From Plectrocnemia conspersa (taxonomy: Eukaryota > Arthropoda > Insecta > Trichoptera > Polycentropodidae), in assembly GCA_009617715.1 (NCBI GenBank), contig VTFK01000157.1, positions 124,001 to 188,000 of the forward strand: 64,000 nt of DNA, written 5' to 3'. The position numbers and the translations under genes are program-made. Under the pieces are notes generated by a model. The model was given only the letters and a program-made list of their open reading frames with translations, did no database searches and was not told where the DNA came from. This document shows positions 39,449 to 49,213 of the stretch, one piece after another. Positions within the stretch are counted from its first letter, which is position 1. Every line of letters begins with the position of its first letter.

Positions 39449-40920
39449 TCATTTTAAACCTAAGTCTCTACTGTTTGTGATATCCAGACAGTTTATATTT
39501 TTCAATAACAAATAATTTACAGCGCTATAGCTGCATTCAACTAAATATGACGATGGGTTTGGTAACAGTAATTTTCTTGCTAATCTTGTCATAATTAAGG
39601 TATTTTGTTTCTGTCTTGACACAAAGCTACGCCATTGTTTTTTTATGTTGAATAGTGTTTTAAAAGATTCATCATTTTGCAGTCCTAAGAGTTTCTTGAT
39701 ACTGAATGGCAACATCAGTTATATCTACCAATATCGGTTGTGTTATAAGGTAGGAATGCCATTTGTTTCAAATCTGAAGCGACATGTATAGCACAATCAA
39801 TCGCCTTATACTTATTAAGAAGTCAATAAAATTGCTAAAAAAATTTTGTCTGAAACATATTTTTTATACAATTACATAAGTCCAATAAAGCCAAATATCT
39901 TAGATTTGCCATCAATGAAAGTTTCATTTGCTACTTGCAGTTTTGATTTAACAAATTCAATTATTAAAAGTGTTACTCATTTAAGAACATCAAATAGTTT
40001 CATGAATCTTTTTAGGTAGGCCCTGCAAAAACCATTTCATTTTTATGTGAAGCAATGTTATGTTGTGTTCAACATTTTTATCCTACCAAAATTATTTGAA
40101 GAAACGTTTACACTCTTGGCATTTGCTTTGATACAGTTAATTCATTTTATAATTTAATATATTAGCTCATTTAGGTCAGGTGAAAGCGTTCTTGAATCTA
40201 AATTTTCTCCATGAATAACACAATGTACAAGCAACATATCTGGGTTGTCATCCTTCAATAATTTTAAGCAATCATGTATCTTGCCCATCATAGAAACAGC
40301 ACCATCTGTGGCAAATGGTGCTAAATTTTTAATTGGTATCTGAGTTTTATATTTTAGTTTATTGTATATATCAATTACAGTAATTGTGGTTTCCAATGTT
40401 TTACATAACAACATATGTTCATTAAATTCATCATTGGCAATGTATCTTACATGAATCACTAATACAGCCACACTGTTCCTTCAAGTTGAATTTTTTGCTC
40501 TCAACTTTTCAATAAATTGTGTTTTTTACATATTTGGCCTCCTCGTCTATTCTCTTACTAACAGTGCTATTGCTTGGTGGCATTTCTTTCGCATCTTTGC
40601 CATCGATTTCCAGAACATTGTCAAAAAACTTGATATAGCTGGCTTAAATAATTCCTTCCCTACAGTATGATTTTTCACAGACTTATCTACGAGCAGAGAT
40701 TTTTCATAACTAGCTTCTAGAGTACGACTTTTGTTAGCATTTCGTCGAGAGAACAATAAATTTATTGTTATTCTTATCAAATGTCTCTATTATATTCTTA
40801 AATTGTTTTGAATCATAGTTCACACAACTGCCATTTTTTCGTCTTCAAATGTGCATCAAGATGGTCATTTTTCATAGATTCGTTATTTAAAGAGTGTTCG
40901 GACAACGGAAAAATGATACA
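39449..40920 (-). pseudogene. hAT transposase relic, ZBED5/SCAND3-like
   Basis: Minus-strand pieces follow the order of this domesticated-type hAT transposase family. Near 40880 SLNNESMKNDHLDAHLKTK matches the BED zinc finger tail. At 40780-40547 SYEKSLLVDKSVKNHTVGKE follows. At 40471-40154 VRYIANDEFNEHMLLCKTLE, FATDGAVSMMGK and VHCVIHGENL correspond to the catalytic DDE core. At 39715-39449 SIKKLLGLQNDESFKTLF and RLARKLLLPNPSSYLVE correspond to the C-terminal dimerisation region (usually ..P.S...ER.FS). Stops, frame changes and missing blocks (for example the region with the first catalytic aspartate) show it is dead. It may be related to the source of the hAT-type MITEs, but no terminal repeats were matched. 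Confidence 0.8.
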
Positions 40921-41459
40921 TAATGATATCATGCGTAGCTGATATGAAACCGAAATTCAAATAATTATCTTAATACTGACGAACTTATTCTTCCTTTCAC
41001 AACTCATTTTGCCCAATGGGAGTCACTTTACAGAATAAAGAATTTTTATTCGCAAATGTCAGCACGCGCCGTAATGATGTGATTATTGATTATTGTATCA
41101 TTATAATTCTGATTGATTATCACAGATTAAGTTTTCCTAGATTTTTCTAATCTCACTGATGAATATCGTGATGGAAAATAAAAATAAAATTGAGCTAGGT
41201 CGCCCATAATTACATACATATATTGTATGTAATTTGTAATAATAGTTGATAATACATAAAATATATTTTAATAATTCACAGATTGATTTCAGTTTGGCGT
41301 CTTATACTTTTTAGTAGTTATTGATTGTATTTACCCTGTTGGAACAATTAACACCTGTTATATTGCGACGGAATATACACAAAAAATTAATTAAATAAAT
41401 ATGAAACCACTGGTTTTTGCTTAATGGAAAACATCCCGCTATAGTTAGTATCTGAGTTG

Positions 41460-41545
41460 CTATTTTTATATAAAATTTTATAAAAAAATTTATATAAAAT
41501 TTTATAAAAAATTTTATATAAAATTTTAAATAAAATTTGTAAAAA
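41460..41545. repeat. Short AT tandem repeat
   Basis: Four or so imperfect copies of a unit close to TTTATATAAAATTTTATAAAA run back to back, 280 bases inside the intron from the donor of the SLC22-2 N-terminal exon. Both strands give spurious F/Y/K/I-rich open frames here, which are not genes. Confidence 0.8.
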
Positions 41546-42999
41546 AACATAGTTGAAAATCCTAATTTTTATATAATAACTTTGAAATAGTGGAAAGACT
41601 TCTTCCGTACTTACACATTTTACTATTGCCAAAGTAAATAATTAAAATGTTAAAGAAACTTTACTTAAACTCAGATACTTCTTAACATATACAATTATTT
41701 TAAAATATGTATACTAGTCTTTTAAAAACAAACATTCTTCTTGACCAATGATTATTTGTTGTCTCTTTGTAATATTTTGATTGTTATATAGCACAAATAT
41801 TATGGTATATATACATATGTACATACCTGTCTGATAAATCACCAGAAATCAAGCTTCCTACTAGTATTCCGAGCATGATGACGGTCTGACTCAGATTCAC
41901 AAGCCATTTTTTGTCACATATCAGATTCCATTTCGTGATCATATTGTCTTCGAATATATCGTTATTGTATATTGGATTTTCACAAGGGCATTGATTTGAT
42001 TGTGAATTGTTCTGATACATCACATCTGCACATTCATAACTCATAGGAGGTGCTTGGAACACTATACCCAACGATTGAGAAGATGAGGAAAGTCTGCATG
42101 GCATCGTGAGGAGCAAAGAAGCCATTGGTATTTTCCAAAACCTCCTATGAGTTTTTGTATATCATCATCTTGAACTTTTGGCTTCTCTCCCTTCACTGAA
42201 AAATAAATTATTAAATGGTTTGCGACTTTACTAATTATATTTCAGAGGCATCTAGTGGCCGAATTGATAAGCATTTATTTATAACTAGTTGAATACGTAA
42301 GTAACGGTTGAATGCAAATGTAAATATACATTCTTAATATTCGACTGTATGGCTTACCAAAGGTTTATTTTCGACATAGTTATTGCGTTTATAAAATAAA
42401 AGACATTACATCATAATGTTTTTACATGGGTTTTCTAAAAGTTAACATAACCAATCTGTGGTTAAGATTCTAATTGATTAAACAATATATCAATAGAATA
42501 TTTATATAAACTTACGGTTCACAAACTCCATCTCCGAGCTGTGGACTCACTTTGACACTGTGACCAAAATACACATGGTGACACAAAAAGAAAATACTTG
42601 TTTCCACGGTGATGTGTTGAATATCGATCAATTTAAACGTTAGCGTAAAATACTTGAAACTTGGTCGTCGGTTTATGACATTACAATCACAAATCGAAAG
42701 TTTGTAGGTTAAACCGACTTTTATTTTTAATACAACTTTGACACATAACACACGTCACGTTATCGACAAAGTCGTCAAATATTAGTATATGTTCATTTCC
42801 CTTACAAATTATATATTCTAAAGTCACATAAATCGACAACTATTAGCACGCGAGTGAAAATATTATTAATTAATAATTATTTATATTTTGTTTTTATCGC
42901 TTTTGTAATATTTTATTAACTTAATCATATTTTAAAAGTAAACTGAACCAATATTCTCACGCCAAAAAATAATATTTCGAGCATGGTAATCCTAAGGAG

Positions 43000-43105
43000 C
43001 AGGGCCGGCCCTACGTTATTTGGCGCCCCAGGCAAAAATTAAATTTGCCCCCTCCCCCTCATATCTAGCGCCCCAGGCGATCGCCTGTGCCTTGGGCCGG
43101 CCCTG
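43000..43105. mobile_element. hAT-type MITE, 106 bp
   Basis: Starts CAGGGCCGGCCCTACG and ends with the inverse of CAGGGCCGGCCCAAGG: 12 identical terminal bases. The flanks are CTAAGGAG (42992-42999) and CTAAAGAG (43106-43113), an 8-bp target duplication with one change. Inside are two GCGCCCCAGGC motifs. CAGGGCCGGCCC ends are widespread among animal hAT elements. It is too short to code. Confidence 0.9.
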
Positions 43106-43113
43106 CTAAAGAG

Positions 43114-43720
43114 TGTGACTTCGCAGACAATAAGACGCAGATGGACACTATCTAGAATTTTTTTAAATTATATTACATATATTGCAGCTACTATGGTGGG
43201 TGAGTATCGTTTTCTCCGAGCAGTGGTGGAGATGCTGGCGCAGAGGTGATGTCCGTGGAGGATCCTCAGGGATCAGGGACAGTGTCTGAAGGCAGTTTCT
43301 TTTTCTGCGATGATCGTGTTCGGGAGTCTCAGGTCGTATCTACGCGTCTGTTGGTGGGGGCGCGTCTGCCAGATGGGGCGAATCTGCTAGTCTCTTCGAG
43401 TGCCTGCCGAGTCTGCTCGGTGACTACCTGGGTCTGCCATTATGTATTCAGAGCTGCAAAGCTTGCTCACCAATCACAATCATGCAGCGATCATCCAACC
43501 AATCGCTGCACTCGCTTCTTAGAATAACGAAACAAGTATGTATACGTAACGGAAATATTGTGGTCTTACGGTGCAATTCGTCTTCTGATGATATATTGTT
43601 TCCCTTGACCGTTTTATAACAATAAAATATTTATTCAATTTACCGGAGAATCCTTGCGTGTTATTTATGAGGAAACCCTTTAGTTATTTTTAATCGTAAC
43701 GAGAGCCGTTGTGTAATTGC
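43114..43720 (+). repeat. LTR-like dispersed repeat, copy 2
   Basis: Partner of 38665-39240 in the same orientation, more GC-rich in its middle (43240-43450). It begins TGTGACTTCGCAGACAATAA directly after the MITE duplication and ends near CGTAACGAGAGCCGTTGTGT. The open frame across 43246-43527 is not conserved in the other copy, so I do not count it as a gene. Confidence 0.55.
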
Positions 43721-45432
43721 ACTATTAATAAATAATCACTTATGGTCACAGTACTTACGCGAGTTTCCAGAATATGATACAAACAAGTGCTCTGTGTGGT
43801 CCCCACAAATACAAAGTATATATTTAAATAAGTTATGGATTATTGTACTATATAATCTAGATGTAAGTATTTTATAAAATAAACACTGTTTGTTTAGGAT
43901 CTGAATTCCCCTATAGATTATTTACCGGTCCTCCAATACTTCACTTTGCTATATATGTTTTCGGGTTTTAGCACTTAATTCTATGACTGTGTTGTGTAAT
44001 TATTACACATTTATATATATATGAATGAAAAGGAAATTAGCAACTCGTATTGACAAAAGGTCTAATAACAATAAGAGATTTGCGTAAAAATTTCAAATTT
44101 TACAGACCACCTGTTAGCACGTCCGCTTTTTAACCACTTGTAAGCACTATAAAAACTACCCTTTCGTGCGTAAATTATGTACGATAAACAATGCGTCCAT
44201 ACTGCATAAAAAAACCGCTTTTCTTTTTTCTTGCATTAACGATTTCGAAAGATCCATTTCAAGACGAAAACATATTTCATATTTTTTAAAAGATGTATAT
44301 CTTATAACAATACTAAAAATTTTATTAAAAAAAAATTAAAACGTTGATTAACCCACAATTTAATTTTATCAGATTAACTATAAACACGAAAGTAAACAAC
44401 ATTTTATTTGTTCAAATATAATTCTTTATAATTATCATATATGTAAATATTTACTTAAATATACTAATACTTATCGTTTAATTAAAACCTTCTTTTCATT
44501 TATTTTATTATTTAAAAATATTCTCAACATAACATTTTGAAAATCTCACAGATTTAAAAAAAATGATATACCTAATAAAGAATATGTAATAAATAAAGCA
44601 AATTTTTTTTTAGTTTTTCTGTTTATTTTATTTGTTACTGTAACATATGTATATGTATAATAATAGTTCATTGAGTTTTGATTGAAATATTGATGCATTT
44701 CAATTGTCCAGTTAATTCTCAATTAACTGTTATATTTGATACATACGTATTATTAAGTTTAAATTTAGTATTTCTGAATCTGTATAGGTAGTTTTTATTG
44801 CAAATTTTTTTGGCGAGGTGGTTTAAAGGTTATTTTTTATTTGTGAAAGTTATATAAAGGTATTTTAAATAATAAATCAGAAGAATTAGATTTCTAATAT
44901 ATTATAATATAACATATACGTATATATCCTATCTTAAGTTAGTAGATAATGCTTGTAGTTTATTTTACGTGTATTTTTCAGATAATTAAATTTTATCTTA
45001 AGTACCTTAAAACTCTTACCTTGCTACAACGAGGTTAAGGTAATTTTCAAACAATGTAATTTCAATGAAACTATTTATATTTACAAAATTTAAAAAAATA
45101 TGTTTATTAAGCATGGCGCATTTCAAAATAATATAATGATTAGACTTTGCTCGTGTTTTTATGCATATTTTTTAAAACCATTTTTGTTTACCTGTTTTAG
45201 AATGACGTCATTATTTAATTTATGTTTAATCATCTAACATTTAAATGTTGTTCATGTAACAGAGTACATTTTTTCAGAACGAATGTATGTTAAAAAATAT
45301 ATTTTTTATATTATAAAAATGATACTGCCATCTATGAACATTTTTGAATACATTTTTAATGAATTAAATAAAATATAATTACAATTTTAACAAATATAAA
45401 ATTTAAAAATTTAAACCCATACGTAACATTAG

Positions 45433-45522
45433 TTAACTCAAGTTAATGTCTCGAAGCATATCTTGCAGCTTTCTATATTTCGTGTCTGGCAAATATAAGC
45501 AAGCTATCTTAAATATCAAAAT
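45433..45522 (-). pseudogene. Ghost C-terminus of a seventh SLC22 gene
   Basis: On the minus strand about 29 codons read ILIFKIACLYLPDTKYRKLQ followed by DMLRDINLS and a stop at 45433. This lines up with the ends of SLC22-3 (IACLFLPETKNKKIQDTLEDL) and SLC22-4 (IACLYLPETKNKKLQDTFND). A stop codon stands just before the ILIF part, and nothing upstream in the exon is readable. It is closest to SLC22-4 in IACLYLP and KLQD. It is best explained as the last scrap of a decayed paralogue lying 435 bp beyond the SLC22-3 stop. Confidence 0.8.
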
Positions 45523-45956
45523 TTAATTGCATCTTAAATTTAAACATGCGTTATTTGTTACCAATGATAATTGTAATTTACCTAACCAAAAAAAATAAGA
45601 TTATTGTAACAATTATACTAAGGTTTGAAATTAAATATATAATATTATATAAAATATTTTAATTGCAATCACATACCCATTTTATATTTTTATAACATAA
45701 GTAAAAAATAATACTTTAATGAAATTTAATGAACTTTCAATAATATGACCATTCAAGCGAACATTATCATTATATACAAATTAATATTTTATGCTTAATA
45801 CTACAATATTACAATAAAATATGAATGTATGATATATCAATGTTTATAACATGATAATATACAGTATTATAGCAATATATAACAACATTAAAAATTTAAT
45901 TTATATGATATAAAATGATTTATAAAAAATATATTTTATAACAAAAATAATAAACA

Positions 45957-48913
45957 TTATAGATCTTCTAATGTGTCTTGTATTTTTTTATTTTTTGTTT
46001 CTGGCAAAAACAAGCAAGCTATAGTAGATAGAATGGGAGCTATCCCGAATATGACAGGAGGTAACCATTGTATATTGATTCCCAAATCTACCACAAATGG
46101 TGCCACCATAGCCCCAATTCTACACATCATTGAACTAATCCCAATACACGAATTTCTGACGACTGTAGGAAAAATCTCAGCTGTGTAAAGGTACGTCATG
46201 ATGAAAGATCCATAAGAACATGCACTACCCACAGACGAAAAAAAAACTCTTACCACTTGGGCATTATCTGGAATTAAAACATTTACAAACAGACATACAG
46301 ATAAACATATGTTAAATGACATAATTGAAACCCTTCTAGAGACCTTTCTTACAAAGAAATACGTAATAAACACACCAACGCTGCTTATTACTGCGGAGAC
46401 TGCAACATTAGTGAATATATCACCACTCAGATGACCTATATAAATGTTTACTCCACAGTAACTAAAACTACATACAATCCATATGATAATGCTGCAGAAT
46501 AAATTCAATATATTCTTTTTGGATTTAAATAGTTTTAAGAAATTATCTTCTTGCACATTTCTCTTGAGTATTGTCTCCTGATATTGAATCACAGTAGAAT
46601 CTATCCCTTCAGTTTTCTTCTTATTTCTAAAATACACATCAAACATATTTATTATATATAACAAAACTATACTAAACTACAATATAATATACCAACATTT
46701 TAGCAACTGTTTTATATGTAGATATGGCTCTATTAGTTTGACCTGAAACAATTAACCATCGTGGAGATTCAGGAAGCCAATTATAAAATAATGCCATTAA
46801 AATAGGAGGCAGTGAAATCACCAAATTAAACATTGTCCAAGAGTCGATCGCATATCCCAAAAGTGGCAATAACAAGTAACCAATATTGTACGGTATTTGC
46901 ACTAGGAACGACACTAATTCTCTATATTTGTTACCAGTGAATTCCATAATAAGTACGTAATCTATTATCAAAACACCACCAACTGCAGCGCCAATAAAAA
47001 ATCGCAATAACATAAAAGACCAGAGCTTTAAAGTAAAGCTCTCGCAGATTCCAGCGATTGTTTGTAAGAAAACCGCCACGGCCAAGCTCTTCTTTCGACC
47101 ATATCTAAAAATAATAATAAATTCTCTTAAACATGTACAGAAATTTAGAACTAATTATATGTAACTTACTTATCTGATAATGATCCAAAAGTTACACTGC
47201 CAACTAAAATACCAAACATTAAAACGGTATGTGAAAAACTAGCAAGCCATGCTTTGTCACATATTAGTTTCCATTTTGTTATCATAGTTTGATCAAAAAC
47301 TTGGTTCGTTTTTTCGAACAATGGATTATCGCAAGGACAGATATTTAACGTTGTATTTTTTTGGTGACTTGGGTTATCAAGACAAGTGTAATCTGTACTA
47401 GGCGCTAAAAATACGATGTCCATCGTATGAAATGCAGTAGAAGAAGCCCACGGCATTATAAGCAATATTAAAATGATGTGATAATATCCAATATCACCAA
47501 TTAAATTCTGTAAAACGTCTTCGTTAGATTCAAATACAGTTACTTCATCCAAGTTTTTAGGATCTGAAAATAATAAAATTTTATATTTATTTTAATATGG
47601 TGAGTAAAAGTAGGATAAATGTAAATTATTCATAATGCATCAACTAGCAATATATTATATAAAAACACAGACGTAAGCAGAAAATTCGTAAAAAAACTGT
47701 ATGACTATAATATTAGATAAAACTAATTGCTTTGGGTAATGTATGTATATACACCCACTTCTTCTCACTTACTCTCGACACTTAACACGCGAGCGAGCGA
47801 AAGGGAATGTATCTCACCGTACGCGCCTGATATAAGACATAAATCCATAGCACTCTTTGTTGCTTGTAATGCTAATACCTTGAATTTAGTTGTAAATGAT
47901 GCGGCAAGTAGTAATGGAGAAAATATTCAAGAGTTATTATATTTTTTTTTCTACTTCCGCATATCGATGAATACCTATATCATCATTTATACCAAAAAAT
48001 ACAGTAATAATACTTTTAAAAATATAAAAAATACTAATAATTACATTGTTAATATTTATTATATGATATTATTAATGATTCATTTATTAAAAAAAACGTT
48101 GATAACTGTAAATTATAAATCTAGTTGTTTAAAGTAAAATTGCTTTTTTTTTTTTTTTAAATATATATATATATATAAAACTATATATATATTATCGTAG
48201 TATAGATATAAAACTATAAGTCTTATCGTAGTGAAGAAAGTAAATTGCTGTATTTTTTTATTAAAATATATATATATAAATGGTTTAATTGTTTATAATA
48301 AATTTTATTAAATGTTTATGCCGTATATAAATATAAATTATATAACGAATATTTCGCTAGAATTACACTTGATATCATTTTTTTATCAAAAAAACATGCT
48401 AGAAAAAATCTAATAATGAATCCACAATTGTATATATATAAAAAAAACTATATTTAATAAAAAATAAAAATTATAAATAATATTACGTGAAAAACTAATA
48501 TCATTTTAATTACCTTAATAAATTTAAAAAAATAATAATAAATATATTGTGAATAGTCTGCTATTGATTTGTTTAAATAAAAAACACATATGTATGTACA
48601 AATAATCATTTACGAATAGTTACTGCTTTATGTCACATAACTATTGTATATATATATATATTATACAACATACAACAATTTCACATTTTTTAATATATGA
48701 TATTTATATCCTGCCTGTGAAAACAAAATGATACACTCGTATATTTACGTGAATAAGAAATTACAAAATGTATACATAAAATAATATGTTTATTAATATT
48801 AAAATATGTAAATAATAAATACATACATTCATATAAATCACATCATATTAACACATATACGATATAATATATTTAAAAATAATAATTATCGCAAGGTACT
48901 CACTTAGACTCAT
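45957..48913 (-). CDS. SLC22-3: organic cation transporter-like carrier, intact, 493 aa
   Basis: Exons: 48904-48913 (only ten bases, ATG AGT CTA A|GTGAGT), 47170-47563, 46697-47104 (408 nt) and 45957-46626. The joined frame is open over 493 codons. The N-terminal exon gives MSL-NPKNLDEVTVFES, helix 1, and the outer loop with CLDN, CPCDNP and LICDK cysteines plus an NTT glycosylation site. SLSDKYGRK follows helix 2, then PESPRWLI, EIFPTVVRN and the end LPETKNKKIQDTLEDL. The donor of the middle exon must be AAAAT|GTTGGT, which is weak; the nearby TTG|GTATAT would hit a stop at once, and the paralogue SLC22-4 has GTTAGT at the same place. Closest relative is SLC22-4. Intron 1 carries half of the 175-bp MITE. 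The promoter lies only about 165 bp after the SLC22-4 stop. Confidence 0.9.
47754..47829. mobile_element. 175-bp hAT-type MITE, right half only (copy C)
   Basis: From CCCACTTCTTCTCACTTACT to the terminal CACCGTACGCGCCTG the sequence matches the right arms of copies A and B. The left arm is missing, so it cannot fold back. It lies in intron 1 of SLC22-3. It is not flanked by a readable duplication because the left end is gone. Confidence 0.88.
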
Positions 48914-49012
48914 TGTTCCAAAATTTACGTATATTGTATTGATTTAAGAATTATATGTGCGATCACATGGACGTGCTTCAAATAAATGAAACCTATACAA
49001 CAAACAGTCTTT

Positions 49013-49048
49013 GATCTGAGTGATAATTATATAAAAACACAACTTATA
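49013..49048 (-). promoter_or_regulatory. SLC22-3 core promoter: TATAAG and TCAGATC
   Basis: On the minus strand TATAAG begins at 49048 and the A of TCAGATC is at 49017, a spacing of 31, which is the classical TATA-initiator distance. The start exon ATG is about 104 bases further. The block around the initiator, including CTTCAAATAAAT (48977-48988), is conserved upstream of SLC22-4 at about 54130-54180. Confidence 0.6.
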
Positions 49049-49213
49049 CTAAAATTATAAAATAATATAATTTTCTTTAGTTACTCTTACTCTTAATTAA
49101 ACAGAATAATAAAAAACAGAAGTATTTTTATAATTTATTACGTAATATAAGCGTTAATTTATGACTTATGTTAATCTACATGTAAATGGTTGGATATTTG
49201 GATAAAAATAATT

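Larger units (their letters stand above)
37156..41826. other. SLC22-2 intron 2, rich in transposon relics
   Basis: This 4.7-kb intron contains a mariner-like end near 37775-37790 (TTAGGTTGTTTCATATTAGG), an LTR-like repeat at 38665-39240, a hAT transposase pseudogene at 39449-40920, and a short AT tandem repeat at 41460-41545. The stretch 37800-38600 has open pieces on both strands that I could not assign. Confidence 0.6.
34796..42531 (-). pseudogene. SLC22-2: organic cation transporter-like carrier, one-base frameshift
   Basis: Same architecture as its neighbours. Exons: 42516-42531 (ATG GAG TTT GTG AAC C|GTAAGT), 41827-42195 (369 nt), 36748-37155 (408 nt) and 34796-35486. All splice sites are good and phases are 1-2-2. 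The second exon begins LKGEKPKVQDDD, reaches GGFGKYQWLL, then the frame breaks in a TTT run at about 42112-42118. One more base restores LLTMPCRLS... and gives 494 aa. Beyond the break everything is intact: four outer-loop cysteines, DRFGRKR after helix 2, LPETPRWLL, ELFPTVVRN and LPETKNKALANTLEEGE. Because the break is a homopolymer length change in an otherwise clean gene, a sequencing error is as likely as decay; I class it pseudogene only on what is written here. Intron 2 (37156-41826) is full of transposon relics. A nine-codon upstream frame (ATGTGTATTTTGG...) may precede the start. Confidence 0.85.
42532..45956. other. Intergenic between SLC22-2 and SLC22-3
   Basis: Contains a hAT-type MITE at 43000, an LTR-like repeat at 43114-43720 and a ghost SLC22 C-terminus at 45433. 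The rest, especially 43760-45430, is AT-rich with nothing recognisable. Confidence 0.6.

Noticed and set aside
41311..41632. F/Y/K-rich minus-strand frames
   Set aside because: Created by the short AT tandem repeat, not coding.
47727..48137. 136-codon plus-strand frame
   Set aside because: Its first part is the GC-rich half MITE and the rest is AT-rich intron of SLC22-3.
48150..48300. TA-repeat runs as a regulatory or structural element
   Set aside because: Simple microsatellite sequence common throughout this AT-rich DNA.
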